NCBI RefSeq assembly: GCF_000719975.1
Contig: NZ_JOIJ01000004.1
Span: 1 to 64,000 of the forward strand
DNA length: 64,000 nucleotides
DNA from: Prauserella rugosa
GTDB lineage: Bacteria; Actinomycetota; Actinomycetes; Mycobacteriales; Pseudonocardiaceae
Direction of reading: 5' to 3'
Within the stretch, counting starts at the first letter, position 1; the number at the start of each line of letters is the position of its first letter. The notes under the pieces were generated by a model. That model was not told the origin of the DNA, ran no database searches, and was given only the letters and a program-made list of their open reading frames with translations. A program made the translations under genes and the position numbers. Shown here one piece after another: positions 53,166-63,050 of this stretch.

Positions 53166-53175
53166 CGATATATCG
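53166..53175. promoter_or_regulatory. CGATATATCG palindrome, candidate PadR operator
   Basis: A perfect 10-bp AT-centred palindrome, conspicuous in this GC-rich DNA, lies 65 bp before the PadR gene and 50 bp before rlmN. PadR proteins commonly bind short AT-centred palindromes at their own promoter. Confidence 0.5.
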
Positions 53176-53239
53176 TTGATGTGTCGCCGACGATCGGAGA
53201 CAGAGCAGATCCCCACATCACACAGAGGAGGCGGACGTC

Positions 53240-53845
53240 ATGAGAGGACGTTTTCGCAGATTCGACAGCCACGACCACTCCGACCACGGTCATCCCGCGT
53301 TCGGGCCGTTCGGCCCGGGATTCGACGGCGGCTTCGGCCCGGGGTTCGGCCCCGGCCGCCGCGGTGGACATCGGCGGGGACCGGGCGGTCCACGACGCGG
53401 CAGGCGGGGCGACGTACGCACGGCGGTACTCGCACTGCTGGCCGAACAGCCGCGGCACGGGTACGAACTCATCGGCGAGATCGCCGAGCGCAGCGGCGGG
53501 TTCTGGCGGCCGAGCCCCGGGTCGATCTATCCCACCCTGCAGACACTCGCCGACGAAGGCCTCGTCCGCAGCGACGAGGGCAGCGGCAAGCGCCTGTTCG
53601 AACTGACCGATGCAGGCAGGGCTGCGGCCGAGAAGATCGACTCGCCGCCGTGGGAACACTTCACCGAGGAGGCCGATCCGAACGAGGTGGCGCTCCGCGA
53701 CGCCGCCGGCGCGCTCATGGGCGCCGTCAAGCAGGTCTCCCACGTCGCGACGAGCGACCAGAAGTCGCGCGCGGCCGACGCGCTCGACCAGGCACGCCGC
53801 ACGCTCTACGGAATACTCGGCGAAGCACCCGCGGCCGATGAGTGA
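53240..53845 (+). CDS. PadR family transcriptional regulator with Gly/Phe-rich N-terminus
   Basis: The 201-residue protein begins with a His/Asp and Gly/Phe/Pro-rich segment of about 55 residues (repeated GFGPGFGPG-type units, then RRGG). A PadR winged helix (VRTAVLALLAEQPRHGYELI, then SPGSIYPTLQTLADEGLV) and a C-terminal helical dimerisation arm follow. PadR proteins repress transporters or detoxification genes and respond to small hydrophobic ligands. The ATG has GAGGAGG. Its 3' end overlaps the convergent methyltransferase by 40 bp. The target is unknown; a palindrome in front suggests autoregulation. Confidence 0.87.
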   Translation: MRGRFRRFDSHDHSDHGHPAFGPFGPGFDGGFGPGFGPGRRGGHRRGPGGPRRGRRGDVRTAVLALLAEQPRHGYELIGEIAERSGGFWRPSPGSIYPTLQTLADEGLVRSDEGSGKRLFELTDAGRAAAEKIDSPPWEHFTEEADPNEVALRDAAGALMGAVKQVSHVATSDQKSRAADALDQARRTLYGILGEAPAADE

Positions 53846-54585
53846 GCGACGAGGCCGGTCGGCTTCCTCCTGGTCAGCACGCGGTAGCCGACCGGCAGCT
53901 CCACCTCCCCCGCGCTCCCGCGGCGGCGCAACGTCTCGGCGACGGCCCGCCGCGCGACCGCGGGGCTGAACTCGATCCCGAGTACCGCCTCGACGGTGCG
54001 TTCGTCGGGAAACACCCAGCGGGTTTCCACCCTGGCGCACGAGAAGCCCTGAGCGGCGAAGAACGCATCGACGGCATCCGCGTCGTAGTGCGGAAGATCG
54101 GCCGACATCCATGCGCCGTACGGCGCGTGCCGCGTGTCCAGGTCGACGACGGCCAGCACGCCGCCGGGCCGCAACACGCGGTCGACCTCGAGCAACCCGG
54201 GTTCGCATCCGGGTCCGAAGAAGTACGCCGTGCGCGCGTGGACCACGTCGACCGCACCGTCCGCCGCCGGAATGCGCTGGGCACGACCGCGCTCGACCGT
54301 CACCCCCGGCAGTTCCGCCACCCGCTGCCGCGCCCTGCGCACCAGCGGAGGATGCGGTTCCACGCCGAGCACCGATCGCGCGTGTTCGGCCAGCCGCGGC
54401 AGGTGGAACCCGTCGCCGCAGCCGAGGTCGATCACGTCGGCACCCCACCACGGAGCCTGCCGTTCCAGCTCCCGCCAGATCACGCCGTCGACGTCCTGCA
54501 CCTGGTTCTCGAGTTCGTAGACGTCGGCGTGGTACCAGATGTTCGGACTGGGGTAGACCTCCGTCTTGCGGGAGAACCGGTTCAC
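53806..54585 (-). CDS. Class I SAM-dependent methyltransferase
   Basis: The 259-residue protein has motif I VIDLGCGDGFHL near 50-61, an acidic strand-2 end (VLGVEPH), post-I AQRIPAADGAVDVVHAR and LRPGGVLAVVDLD, the typical Methyltransf_11 layout. The GTG start lies 85 bp from the divergent VOC gene. No substrate can be assigned. The C-terminal 20 residues are encoded in the overlap with padR and are low in complexity. Confidence 0.8.
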   Translation of the reverse strand: MNRFSRKTEVYPSPNIWYHADVYELENQVQDVDGVIWRELERQAPWWGADVIDLGCGDGFHLPRLAEHARSVLGVEPHPPLVRRARQRVAELPGVTVERGRAQRIPAADGAVDVVHARTAYFFGPGCEPGLLEVDRVLRPGGVLAVVDLDTRHAPYGAWMSADLPHYDADAVDAFFAAQGFSCARVETRWVFPDERTVEAVLGIEFSPAVARRAVAETLRRRGSAGEVELPVGYRVLTRRKPTGLVAHSSAAGASPSIP

Positions 54586-54670
54586 GCACTCAGCCTATCG
54601 ACGCCGCCCCGAAGGCGTAAGATCATCGACCACTTACGCACGAGGACGGCACCGAAGGGGTCTGGTGACC

Positions 54671-55510
54671 ATGTCCGAATCGCACGCGGCATCCGCGATC
54701 CTGCCCGCAGGAACACCGTGCTGGATCGAACTCGCCACCCCCGACGACGCAGCCGCCCGTGCGTTCTACGGGGAGCTGTTCGGGTGGGAGTTCGACGTCC
54801 GGCGTGACCCGGCGCCCGTGACCCACCGCTACAGCATCGCGACCCTGAACGGCTGGGAGACCGGCGGTCTGTACCAGGCCGGTCCACACCAGCCGACGGG
54901 CTGGATCCCGCACCTCGCGGTCACCAACGCCGCCGCCACCGTCGAATGGGTGCAGCACCTCGGCGGCCTCGTCACCCTCGGCCCCGTCGACATCCCCGAC
55001 CGCGGCAGCGTCGTGCACGCCATCGACCCGAGCGGCGCACCCGTCGTGTTCTGGCAACTCGCGCCGTCGTGGACGTTCGCCAAGCTCCTGCCCGGCACGT
55101 TCAGCGGCGTCGACCTCAACACCCACGACGCCAGCCGCGCCGACGACTTCTACGGCAAGCTGTTCGGCTACACCAGCCAGCAGATCGGCACCGACGGCAT
55201 CGACTACCTGGAATGGCGCATCAACGCCGAGCCCGTGCTGTACCGGTACGTGCTGGCCGCGGAACAGCGTCATCAACAGCCGCACTGGACGGTGTACCTG
55301 CAGGTGGATCCGCACCGGGGAACCGACGCAGTGGCAGGCCACGCGATCATGCTCGGCGGTCAGGTCGTCACCGCACCGTTCGACAGCCCGTTCGGCCGCG
55401 TCGCCGTCCTCGCCGACCCCTCAGGAGCGGTCTTCTCCGTGGTGGACCACAGCCGGTCGGTCGACCTCGGCACCGGCCGCGCCGAGGTCGACGACCCGTA
55501 CGACGACTGA
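54671..55510 (+). CDS. Two-module VOC family protein
   Basis: The 279-residue protein contains two glyoxalase-like modules (about 15-130 and 140-265). The first opens with PCWIELATPDDAAARAFYGELFGWEF and the second with FSGVDLNTHDASRADDFYGKLFGY. Tandem VOC proteins of this type, similar to mycobacterial CFP30B, are common in actinobacteria and are often listed as hydroxylases or antigens without proven activity. Started at the ATG at 54671; a GTG two codons upstream is possible. Confidence 0.85.
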   Translation: MSESHAASAILPAGTPCWIELATPDDAAARAFYGELFGWEFDVRRDPAPVTHRYSIATLNGWETGGLYQAGPHQPTGWIPHLAVTNAAATVEWVQHLGGLVTLGPVDIPDRGSVVHAIDPSGAPVVFWQLAPSWTFAKLLPGTFSGVDLNTHDASRADDFYGKLFGYTSQQIGTDGIDYLEWRINAEPVLYRYVLAAEQRHQQPHWTVYLQVDPHRGTDAVAGHAIMLGGQVVTAPFDSPFGRVAVLADPSGAVFSVVDHSRSVDLGTGRAEVDDPYDD

Positions 55511-55528
55511 CCGCTACATGCACCCAAC

Positions 55529-55569
55529 GGCCCCATGGCGGCGCTCAACGCGACTATGGGGCCCTCGGG
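55529..55569. repeat. Palindromic dispersed element, copy 3
   Basis: The arm at 55545-55569 is identical over 25 bp to copies 1 and 2, and GGCCCCAT at 55529 pairs with ATGGGGCC at 55556. Here it lies between the convergent VOC and cdsA stop codons, 8 bp from the latter, and can act as a bidirectional terminator. Confidence 0.8.
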
Positions 55570-55576
55570 GGGACCG

Positions 55577-56542
55577 TTAGGCAGGGACGAACAGGCTGAG
55601 CAGCAGCCAGGAGGCGAGTGCCGAGGGCAGGAGCGAATCGAGGCGGTCCATCAACCCACCGTGGCCCGGCAGCAGGTCACCCATGTCCTTGATGCCGAGG
55701 TCCCGTTTGATGAGCGACTCCATCAGGTCGCCGAGCGTGGCCGTCAGCACGATCGCCATACCGAACAGCACACCCTGCCAGGCGTGCCCGTCTACCAGGA
55801 ACGCCAACGACAGCGCACCCGCGACGATGCCCGCCGTCATCGAACCCGCGAAGCCCTCCCAGCTCTTCTTCGGACTGATCGACGGCGCCATCGGATGCCT
55901 GCCACGCAACACTCCCGCGGCGTAGCCACCGGTGTCGGAGGCGATCACCACGATGAGGAATGCGATCACCCGTCCCACGCCGTCGTCCGGCGGGACCAGC
56001 ATCGCCGCGAACGAGGCGAACAACGGCAGGTACGCCGCGGCGAACACCGACGACCCGACGTCGCGCACATAGCCGGACGCACCACCGGGCAGACGCCACA
56101 GCAGGCACAGCAACACGGTCACGACGAACGCCGTCAGGGCACCTTCGCGACCGAACGGCCAGGCCAGCCAGATCATCGCCTGGCCACCGACCAACACCGG
56201 GGTCAGGGCGATCCGGATGTCGGCCGAGCGGAACGCTCTGCTCAGTTCGATGGTGCCGACCGCGATGGCGATCGCGATGACACCGATGAACAGGTAGCGG
56301 ACCGTGAACAGCGACACCAGGATCGCGGCACCGAGCAGTACCCCGACCCCGATCGCGGCGGGGAGGTTACGACCGGCGCGGGACGGCTTCTTCTCCCCCA
56401 CACCCTCGGATGCACCCTCCGGCTCCCCACCTCCGGCGGAGGTGGGAAGGTCGGGCTCTGCGGCATCGCGCACGTCGTCCGGAGGGCGGCCAGGTTCGGC
56501 GGCACCGGAGCGCTGCTCCCGGTCGTCGGTCACCTTCGTCAT
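55577..56542 (-). CDS. cdsA: Phosphatidate cytidylyltransferase (CDP-diacylglycerol synthase)
   Basis: This 321-residue integral membrane enzyme makes CDP-diacylglycerol for phospholipid synthesis. The first ~60 residues are polar and disordered, followed by about eight hydrophobic segments. The family signature near the C-terminus (LGDLMESLIKRDLGIKDMGD, ending in PGHGGLMDRLDS) is intact. The ATG overlaps the frr stop by one base (TGATG), so it is translationally coupled to frr. The order cdsA-frr-pyrH-tsf-rpsB is the standard actinobacterial one. Confidence 0.95.
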   Translation of the reverse strand: MTKVTDDREQRSGAAEPGRPPDDVRDAAEPDLPTSAGGGEPEGASEGVGEKKPSRAGRNLPAAIGVGVLLGAAILVSLFTVRYLFIGVIAIAIAVGTIELSRAFRSADIRIALTPVLVGGQAMIWLAWPFGREGALTAFVVTVLLCLLWRLPGGASGYVRDVGSSVFAAAYLPLFASFAAMLVPPDDGVGRVIAFLIVVIASDTGGYAAGVLRGRHPMAPSISPKKSWEGFAGSMTAGIVAGALSLAFLVDGHAWQGVLFGMAIVLTATLGDLMESLIKRDLGIKDMGDLLPGHGGLMDRLDSLLPSALASWLLLSLFVPA

Positions 56543-57099
56543 CAGACCTCGAGAAGCTCGGATTCCTTGTGTTTCACGAGCTCCTCGACCTGCGCCACGT
56601 ACTTGTCGGTCAGGTTCTGCAGTTCCTTCTCGGCGCGCGCGACCTCGTCCTCACCGGCTTCGCCGTCCTTGCCGATGCGGTCGAGCTCCTCCTTGGCCTT
56701 ACGGCGCACGCTGCGGACGGACACGCGCGCCTCCTCGCCCTTCTGCTTGGCGACCTTCACCATCTCCTTGCGCCGCTCCTCGGTGAGCTGCGGGATGACG
56801 ACGCGGATGATGCTGCCGTCGTTCGTCGGGTTCACGCCGAGGTCGGAGTCCCGGATGGCCTTCTCGATCGCCGCCAGCTGCGTGGCGTCGTACGGCTTCA
56901 CGACAGCCATGCGCGCCTCGGGGATGTTGACGCTGGCCAGCTGGTTGAGCGGCGTCGGCGCGCCGTAGTACTCGACGGTGATGCGGGAGAACATCGCCGG
57001 GGTCGCCCTGCCGGTGCGCACCGACGACAGCTCCTCCTTGGCGTGGGACACCGCCTTTTCCATCTTCTCTTCTGCGTCGAAGAGCGTCTCGTCGATCAC
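56542..57099 (-). CDS. frr: Ribosome recycling factor
   Basis: This 185-residue RRF, together with EF-G, splits the post-termination ribosome. The helical domain ends and hinge are recognisable: [25 protein letters not shown] at the N-terminus, [18 protein letters not shown] in the beta domain and the long C-terminal helix with [18 protein letters not shown]. It overlaps pyrH (ATGA) and cdsA (TGATG). Confidence 0.97.
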   Translation of the reverse strand: MIDETLFDAEEKMEKAVSHAKEELSSVRTGRATPAMFSRITVEYYGAPTPLNQLASVNIPEARMAVVKPYDATQLAAIEKAIRDSDLGVNPTNDGSIIRVVIPQLTEERRKEMVKVAKQKGEEARVSVRSVRRKAKEELDRIGKDGEAGEDEVARAEKELQNLTDKYVAQVEELVKHKESELLEV

Positions 57100-57851
57100 G
57101 GCTGCTCCAGGTTCGTGGGTGTACTGACCAGGGTCCCGATCCTCTCACCGCTGACCGCGCGCGCGATGTTGCCCTCGGTGAGGAGGTTGAAAACGATGAT
57201 CGGCATGTTGTTGTCCATGCACAGGCTGAACGCCGTCGCGTCGGCGACCTTGAGGCCGCGCTCGAGCACCTCGCGATGGGTGATCTCGTCGTAGAGCTTG
57301 GCGTCCGCGTCCACCCGCGGGTCGGCGGTGAACACACCGTCCACGGCCTTGGCCATGAGCACCGCGTCGCACCCGATCTCGAGAGCGCGCTGCGCGGCGG
57401 CCGTGTCGGTGGAGAAGTACGGCATCCCCGTGCCTGCGCCGAAGATGACGACGCGGCCCTTCTCGAGGTGCCGCTCGGCCCGGCGGGGGATGTACGGCTC
57501 GGCGACCTGGCCCATCGTGATGGCGGTCTGCACGCGTGTCGGCACGCCTTCCTTCTCGAGGAAGTCCTGCAGTGCCAGCGAGTTCATGACGGTGCCGAGC
57601 ATCGCCATGTAGTCGGCGCGGTCGCGGTCCAACCCCCGCTGGGACAGCTCCGCACCGCGGAAGAAGTTGCCGCCGCCGATGACGACGGCGATCTGCGCGC
57701 CGTCGCGGACGACCTCGGCGATCTGCACGGCGACCGAGTGGACCACGTCCGGGTCGACGCCGACGGAACCACCGCCGAACATCTCGCCACCGAGTTTCAG
57801 CAGCACCCTGCGGTAGCCGCGTCCGGGCCTGTCGGCGTCTCCCTCGTTCAT
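57096..57851 (-). CDS. pyrH: Uridylate kinase
   Basis: The 251-residue amino-acid-kinase-fold enzyme phosphorylates UMP to UDP. Motifs visible are [11 protein letters not shown] at the N-terminus, [14 protein letters not shown], and the ATP-site region [17 protein letters not shown] chose the ATG at 57851, nine bases after GAAGGG, over ATG 57860, which would sit directly on that site; the longer frame upstream crosses a terminator hairpin. It overlaps frr by ATGA. Confidence 0.96.
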   Translation of the reverse strand: MNEGDADRPGRGYRRVLLKLGGEMFGGGSVGVDPDVVHSVAVQIAEVVRDGAQIAVVIGGGNFFRGAELSQRGLDRDRADYMAMLGTVMNSLALQDFLEKEGVPTRVQTAITMGQVAEPYIPRRAERHLEKGRVVIFGAGTGMPYFSTDTAAAQRALEIGCDAVLMAKAVDGVFTADPRVDADAKLYDEITHREVLERGLKVADATAFSLCMDNNMPIIVFNLLTEGNIARAVSGERIGTLVSTPTNLEQP

Positions 57852-57912
57852 CTCCGGCATCCCTTCGGCGTCGTCGACGGACTGTCGCGGATCGTCACTG
57901 TCGGTGTGTCTC

Positions 57913-57959
57913 GCACATGTGCCCCGCCTCCTGACTGGCGGGAGACGGGGCACATGCGC
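57913..57959 (-). terminator. Terminator between tsf and pyrH
   Basis: A 14-bp stem with one mismatch (GCACATGTGCCCCG / CGGGGCACATGCGC) encloses an inner CCGCC/GGCGG pair. It lies 10 bp after the tsf stop, separating the rpsB-tsf transcript from pyrH-frr-cdsA. Confidence 0.75.
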
Positions 57960-57968
57960 CTGGCTGGG

Positions 57969-58793
57969 TCAGGCCTGGCCCACCTCGAAGCGGGCGAACC
58001 GCGTCACGGTGACCCCTGCCTCGTCGAGCAGCGCCTTCACGGTCTTCTTGTTGTCCGTGACCGACGGCTGCTCCAGCAGCACGTTGTCCTTGTAGTAGGC
58101 GCCCACCTTGCCCTCGATGATCTTCGGCAGAGCCTGCTCCGGCTTGCCCTCCTCGCGGGCGGTCGACTCGGCGATCCGACGCTCGTTCTCGACGACGTCG
58201 GAGGGCACCTCGTCGCGCGAGAGGTACTGCGCCTTGAGCGCAGCGACCTGCAGCGCGGCACCACGGGCGGCCTCGGCGGCCGCATCGCCCTCGCCGGTGT
58301 ACTCGATGAGCACGCCGACCGCGGGCGGCAGACCCGAACCACGACGGTGGAGGTAGGTCTCCACCTTGCCGTCGAAGTAGGCCACCCGGCGGACCTCGAG
58401 CTTCTCACCGATCTTGGCCGAGAGCTCCTGGACCACGTCGGCGACGGTCTTGCCGTCGACCTCGGCGGCCTTGAACTTCTCGACATCGTCGGTCTTCTGC
58501 TCCTGGGCGACCTGGACGAGCTTGTCGGCCAGCTGCTGGAACTCGTCGTTCTTCGCGACGAAGTCCGTCTCGGAGTTCAGCTCGACGAGGGCACCGCCGG
58601 CACCGGCCACCAGGCCCTCAGCGGTCGCGCGCTCGGCACGCTTGCCGACGTCCTTGGCGCCCTTGATGCGCAGGATTTCAACGGCCTTGTCGAAGTCGCC
58701 TTCGCTCTCCTCCAGCGCCTTCTTGCAGTCCATCATGCCGGAGCCGGTGAGTTCGCGGAGGCGCTTGACGTCTGCCGCGGTGTAGTTCGCCAT
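57969..58793 (-). CDS. tsf: Elongation factor Ts
   Basis: This 274-residue nucleotide exchange factor for EF-Tu has an N-terminal UBA-like domain with [18 protein letters not shown], the conserved signature [11 protein letters not shown], and the core domains with [21 protein letters not shown] near the end. It is 51 bp downstream of rpsB. Confidence 0.97.
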   Translation of the reverse strand: MANYTAADVKRLRELTGSGMMDCKKALEESEGDFDKAVEILRIKGAKDVGKRAERATAEGLVAGAGGALVELNSETDFVAKNDEFQQLADKLVQVAQEQKTDDVEKFKAAEVDGKTVADVVQELSAKIGEKLEVRRVAYFDGKVETYLHRRGSGLPPAVGVLIEYTGEGDAAAEAARGAALQVAALKAQYLSRDEVPSDVVENERRIAESTAREEGKPEQALPKIIEGKVGAYYKDNVLLEQPSVTDNKKTVKALLDEAGVTVTRFARFEVGQA

Positions 58794-58844
58794 CGTGCGT
58801 TTCCGTTCTCTGTCGCGGGATGCGCAGGTGGTGTCTGTACTGGA

Positions 58845-59654
58845 TCAGGAAGCGGTGCTCTGACCGGCGGTCTCGGAGCCGGCGAGCAGCTCCTGCTCCC
58901 ACTCGGGCAGCGGCTCGGCGGCGGCCTCGGGCTTGTCCTCGCCCTCCGGAGCGGCACCGTTGCGGCCGGAACGCGCCATCAGACCGGCGGCCGCGGCCTC
59001 GGCGACGACCTTGGTCAGCAGCGCGGCCGAGCGGATCGCGTCCTCGTTACCCGGGATCGGGTAGTCGACCTCGTCCGGGTCGCAGTTGGTGTCGAGGATG
59101 GCCACGACCGGGATGTTCAGCTTGCGAGCCTCGCCGACGGCGATGTGCTCCTTCTTGGTGTCCACGATCCAGATGGCGCTCGGGACCTTGGACATGTCGC
59201 GGATACCGCCGAGGGTCTTCTCGAGCTTGTCCTTCTCGCGGGTCAGCGTGAGGATCTCGCGCTTGGTCAGGCCCTGGAAGCCGCCGGTCTGCTCCTGCGA
59301 CTCGAGCTCCTTCAGACGCTGCAGACGCTTGTGCACCGTCTGGAAGTTGGTCAGCATGCCGCCGAGCCAGCGCTGGTTCACGAACGGCATGCCCACGCGC
59401 TGGGCCTCCGTCGCGATGGCTTCCTGCGCCTGCTTCTTCGTGCCGACGAACAGGATCGTGCCGCCGTGCGCGACCGTCTCCTTGACGAACTCGAACGCGC
59501 GGTCGATGTAGCTCAGCGTCTGCTGCAGGTCGATGATGTAGATGCCGTTGCGCTCGGTGAGGATGTAGCGCTTCATCTTCGGGTTCCAGCGGCGGGTCTG
59601 GTGCCCGAAGTGCACGCCGGAATCGAGCAGCTGCTTCATGGTGACGACGGCCAT
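58845..59654 (-). CDS. rpsB: 30S ribosomal protein S2
   Basis: The 269-residue S2 protein has the N-terminal [19 protein letters not shown] signature and the [19 protein letters not shown] segment. The C-terminal ~40 residues are Ala/Glu/Pro-rich and variable, as is common in actinobacteria. The ATG at 59654 was chosen from homology; the open frame upstream is not coding. Confidence 0.97.
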   Translation of the reverse strand: MAVVTMKQLLDSGVHFGHQTRRWNPKMKRYILTERNGIYIIDLQQTLSYIDRAFEFVKETVAHGGTILFVGTKKQAQEAIATEAQRVGMPFVNQRWLGGMLTNFQTVHKRLQRLKELESQEQTGGFQGLTKREILTLTREKDKLEKTLGGIRDMSKVPSAIWIVDTKKEHIAVGEARKLNIPVVAILDTNCDPDEVDYPIPGNEDAIRSAALLTKVVAEAAAAGLMARSGRNGAAPEGEDKPEAAAEPLPEWEQELLAGSETAGQSTAS

Positions 59655-60147
59655 GGCCTGATTCGCACCTCTTCTGTCTCGGCGCACCGGATTCGACGTC
59701 CGATACGCGGGCCGGTTGTCGCGGTCCACCGGGTCGGTGGCCGCCCTGGTGCCGTGCCGGTGACCGGACTCCCTGGCCATACCCTCGACCTGAAAGACCG
59801 CCGGGCACCGCTGCCCCGCTCGGCGGGGCGCGCACGTGCACGCGAAGTCAGCCTGTGCGTACACAGACTGCGCCAAGCAGTGTACGCCGACCGGACGCCG
59901 GCGCTCGACCCGGACCACCTCGGCGGTCCGGTGCCGGCGCGCGCCGCCCGAGTCATCCGCAGCGGCCGGTCCCCGAGTGCTCGGTCCGTGGGCGCTCGGT
60001 CCGTGGGCGGCCTGTCCGTGGGGATCTGTCCGTGGGGATCTGTCCGTGGGCGGCCTGTCCACGAGCACGTTGTCCACACCGGCCCTGGCCGTCCACAGAT
60101 TCGCCGTACCCACCCTTCGTCCGGCTGCCGGCCGCCACGCTGGACGA
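59655..60147. other. Long divergent intergenic region between rpsB and the M23 gene
   Basis: These 493 bp hold no supported gene. The rpsB promoter and leader must lie in the left part. The right part carries an iterated 15-bp array and DnaA-box-like sequences (59969-60097). Long open frames crossing the region on both strands are low-complexity shadows. Confidence 0.6.
59969..60097. repeat. Iterated 14/15-bp array with DnaA-box-like ends
   Basis: GTCC occurs at 59969, 59984, 59999, 60014, 60028, 60042, 60057 and 60072, that is with spacings 15, 15, 15, 14, 14, 15, 15. Inner units read GTCCGTGGGCGGCCT or GTCCGTGGGGATCT. The last units turn into CTGTCCACG (60055), TTGTCCACA (60070-60078, a perfect actinobacterial DnaA box) and CCGTCCACA (60089-60097). 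Confidence 0.75.
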
Positions 60148-60789
60148 ATGAGCTCTGCCCGGACGAGCCTCGGCCTACCCCACCGGCGGCGACCGCCGAC
60201 CCGCCGTCGCCTGGTCGCCGCCGAGGCGATCGCGATGACGGTCGTGGTCGTTGCCGTGACCCTGCACAGCCCCACGCCGGTCGCTCCCGCGCAGGCCCAG
60301 CACTCCCCTGGCCGGGGCCTCCCCAGCACGGTGCGCAGCCCTTCGTTCGACTGGCCGTTGACGCCGCGGCCACGGGTGGTGCGCCCGTTCGACCCGCCCA
60401 CCTCTCCCTACGGACCGGGACACCGCGGCGTCGACCTGGCCGCCGCACCCGGCCAACCGGTGCTCGCCGCCGCGGAGGGCCGGATCGTGCACGCCGGCAC
60501 GGTGGCGGGCAGAGGCGTCGTGTCGATCCAGCACGACGGCGGCCTGCGCACCACCTACGAACCGGTGCGCGCCTCACCCGAGGACGGCGTCACACCGGGC
60601 ACGCGGGTGACCGGCGGGGAGCGGATCGGGACGGTCGCCGGGCACCACGCCGGGTGTCCCACCGTGGCCTGCCTGCACTGGGGCGTGCGTCGCGGCGAGG
60701 AGTACCTCGATCCGCTCGAGTTCGTGCCACCGGCGGGCCCGCTGCGGCTGAAACCGTGGCCCGATGAGGCTTCGGCCGGCCCCTCGTGA
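60148..60789 (+). CDS. M23 family (LytM-like) peptidase, secreted or membrane-anchored
   Basis: The 213-residue protein has a basic N-terminus and one hydrophobic segment (about 30-50) ending in APAQA, a signal peptide or anchor. The LytM domain covers about 85-200. The first zinc motif HRGVDLA (H-x3-D) is present. In the second, HxH, the first His is replaced by Cys (ACLHWGVR), as I recall for the Rv2891-type proteins found beside rpsB in mycobacteria. Thus it may be catalytically altered or a non-enzymatic wall-binding protein. Divergent from rpsB. Confidence 0.87.
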   Translation: MSSARTSLGLPHRRRPPTRRRLVAAEAIAMTVVVVAVTLHSPTPVAPAQAQHSPGRGLPSTVRSPSFDWPLTPRPRVVRPFDPPTSPYGPGHRGVDLAAAPGQPVLAAAEGRIVHAGTVAGRGVVSIQHDGGLRTTYEPVRASPEDGVTPGTRVTGGERIGTVAGHHAGCPTVACLHWGVRRGEEYLDPLEFVPPAGPLRLKPWPDEASAGPS

Positions 60790-60798
60790 CGGTCCGGC

Positions 60799-61830
60799 TC
60801 AGCCCGCGGCGCCCTCCTGCAGTTTCGCCCTGAGACGCAGGACGGCGCGAGTGTGCAACTGGCTCACCCGCGACTCGGTCACGCCGAGCACCTTGCCGAT
60901 CTCGGCGAGCGTCAGGCTCTCGAAGTAGTAGAGACTGACGACGATCCGGTCACGTTCGTTCAGCTGCGAAATGGCGTCGGCGAGCTGCTTGCGGTTGTCC
61001 CTGTCGACCAGCACGGCCGCGGGGTCGACCGCATCGTCGTCCGGGAGCGACTCGACGACCGACTCGCTCTCCTTGCCTTCGGCGACGAGCGCTTCGAGCG
61101 CGACGACGCTCGTGAGTCGCAACTGCCCGTACAGCTCCCGCAGCTCGGCCAGCGAGATGCCGAGCTCCGCGGCGACCTCGGCGTCGGTCGGTGTGCGGCC
61201 GAGCCGGGCACCGAGCCGTTCGAGGGTGCGCTGCACCTCGCGAGCACGGCTGCGCACGACCCGCGGCACCCAGTCCTGCGACCGCAGATCGTCGAGGATG
61301 GCGCCCCGAATGCGCTGCATGGCGTAGGTCTCGAACCGCAGTCCCCGGTCGGGGTCGAACTTCTCGATCGCGTCGACCAGCCCGAAGATCCCCGACTGGA
61401 TCAGGTCGGCCACGTCGACGTGGGTGGGCAACCCGGTGCCGACGCGTCCGGCCACGTACTTCACCAGCGGCGCGTAGTGGAGCACGAGACGGTCGCGCGT
61501 GCGCTGCGACGGTTCGGTGGCGAACTCCTGCCACAGGGCCCTGATGGCCACGTCCGCCTCGGTACGCGCCGGAGCTGCGGCTTCGGCATCAGCCGTGTCG
61601 GGTTCGGGCGGTGTGTCGGCGTCGGGCCGCTCGTCGGTCTCGGCCGGGGACGTCGAGGTCGTCACTGTGTCACCCGCCCTGTCACCCGCAGTCCTGCCGT
61701 TCGCCGCACTGTCGCGGCCGGCGTACCTGGCAGGTGTGCCGTCAGTGTGCCTGTCGTCCGCGTGCGTCGAACCGGCCGTACCTGCCGAAACTCCACCGGC
61801 GTCATTGGGCACGGGGGTGGGTTCGGTCAT
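60799..61830 (-). CDS. whiG: RNA polymerase sigma factor, WhiG/FliA type
   Basis: The 343-residue group 3 sigma factor has region 2 ([56 protein letters not shown]), region 3 with [21 protein letters not shown], and region 4 ([35 protein letters not shown]). It directs early sporulation genes in Streptomyces; in Pseudonocardiaceae it may govern sporulation or motility. The N-terminal ~90 residues are Thr/Asp/Ala-rich and disordered. The start at 61830 has AAGG six bases upstream and overlaps xerC by 29 bp; a downstream GTG near residue 55 is an alternative. Confidence 0.92.
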   Translation of the reverse strand: MTEPTPVPNDAGGVSAGTAGSTHADDRHTDGTPARYAGRDSAANGRTAGDRAGDTVTTSTSPAETDERPDADTPPEPDTADAEAAAPARTEADVAIRALWQEFATEPSQRTRDRLVLHYAPLVKYVAGRVGTGLPTHVDVADLIQSGIFGLVDAIEKFDPDRGLRFETYAMQRIRGAILDDLRSQDWVPRVVRSRAREVQRTLERLGARLGRTPTDAEVAAELGISLAELRELYGQLRLTSVVALEALVAEGKESESVVESLPDDDAVDPAAVLVDRDNRKQLADAISQLNERDRIVVSLYYFESLTLAEIGKVLGVTESRVSQLHTRAVLRLRAKLQEGAAG

Positions 61831-62917
61831 GAATCGCCTTCAGCCGCTCGACGGTCACGTGTGTGTAGAGCTGCGTGGTCGCAAGCGTAGCGTGACCGAG
61901 TAGTTCCTGAACGCTGCGCAGGTCCGCTCCCCCCTCGAGCAGATGGGTGGCCGCCGAATGGCGGAGGCCGTGCGGCCCCATGTCGGCAGCGGACACCGAC
62001 TCTACGGCGTCGTGTACCACGCGTCGTACCGTCCTGGGATCGACGCGCCCACCGCGGGCACCGAGGAACAACGCCGGCCCGGACGCGCCCGTCGCCACGG
62101 CACCACGGCCGAGGTCGAGCCACCGGCGCAGTGCCGTGTCGGCGGGCACGCCGAACGGCACCATGCGTTCCTTGTCCCCCTTGCCCAGTACGCGCGCCAG
62201 CCGGTTGCCGAGGTCGACGTCGTCGACGTCGAGTGCGCACAGTTCGGACACCCGGATACCGGTCGCGTACAGCAGCTCCACCATCGCGTGGTCGCGGAGC
62301 GCGACGGGGTCCTCCTGCTGCGCCCCTGCCGCCGACGCGCGCATGACCTCGCCCGCTTGTTCCGGACGCAGGGTTCCGGGCAGCGTCCGGTGTGCCTTCG
62401 GTGCCGCCAGCCGGAGCCCCGGATCGACCGCCAGCAGGCCTCGGTCGGCGGCCCACGCCGTGAAGGTCCGCGCGGAGGCCGCCCGTCGCGCCAGCGTGGT
62501 GCGACTGCGGCCGTCGTTGCGCTGGCTGCCGAGCCACGCACGCAGGGCCTCGAGGTCGAGACCGGCCAACGCGGGCCCGCCGTCCGCAGCGTCCGCTCCG
62601 GCAATATCAACTCCGCCAGTGCCCACTCCGGCAGCGTCCACTCCGGCAGCTTCCACTCCGGCAGCTTCCACTCCGGGTTCGGACGCGTCCTGCCCGGTCG
62701 CGTCCGTGCCGTGGACGAAGGCCAGCAGCGAGACGACGTCACCGACGTAGGCACGGACGGTGTGCGCGGACAGGCCACGTTCCGAAGTCAGGTGCCGCTC
62801 GTACTGGTCGACGACCGTGGCGGTGCCGGAAGGCAGTGCGGCACGCAGCCGGCGCAGGTCGGTGCGCCGGTCCGCGGGCCGGCGCCCGCGACCACCACGC
62901 GTGGTCGATGAACTCAT
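61802..62917 (-). CDS. xerC: Tyrosine recombinase XerC
   Basis: The 371-residue site-specific recombinase resolves chromosome dimers at dif with XerD. The catalytic set is intact: Arg in [13 protein letters not shown], Lys in [10 protein letters not shown], His and Arg in [12 protein letters not shown], His in [10 protein letters not shown] and the Tyr of LYTHV. The N-terminal core-binding SAM-like domain is interrupted by a ~40-residue Gly/Val/Ala repeat (see the minisatellite), making this protein longer than the usual ~300 residues. It starts at the ATG at 62917. Confidence 0.94.
   Translation of the reverse strand: MSSSTTRGGRGRRPADRRTDLRRLRAALPSGTATVVDQYERHLTSERGLSAHTVRAYVGDVVSLLAFVHGTDATGQDASEPGVEAAGVEAAGVDAAGVGTGGVDIAGADAADGGPALAGLDLEALRAWLGSQRNDGRSRTTLARRAASARTFTAWAADRGLLAVDPGLRLAAPKAHRTLPGTLRPEQAGEVMRASAAGAQQEDPVALRDHAMVELLYATGIRVSELCALDVDDVDLGNRLARVLGKGDKERMVPFGVPADTALRRWLDLGRGAVATGASGPALFLGARGGRVDPRTVRRVVHDAVESVSAADMGPHGLRHSAATHLLEGGADLRSVQELLGHATLATTQLYTHVTVERLKAIHDRTHPRAQ
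62586..62675. repeat. In-frame 15-bp minisatellite in xerC
   Basis: There are six units of 15 bp, each ending CTCCG; the last two are identical (GCAGCTTCCACTCCG). On the coding strand they give the pentapeptide repeat GV(E/D)AA in the N-terminal DNA-binding part of XerC. Confidence 0.88.
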
Positions 62918-63050
62918 GCCGCTGACGCTGCGGTACCGCACGTGCGCGGTCAAGCATCGCCACGCCACGATGATCAAGCTGCAATCCGCAGGTGTCCGCC
63001 ACCTCCTCCTTCGCTCTCGCATCACCCACTCGGGGTCACCCGGCTGGAAT

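Noticed and set aside
57276..60767. Plus-strand open frame of about 1163 codons
   Set aside because: It is antisense to pyrH, tsf and rpsB and crosses terminator and repeat sequences.
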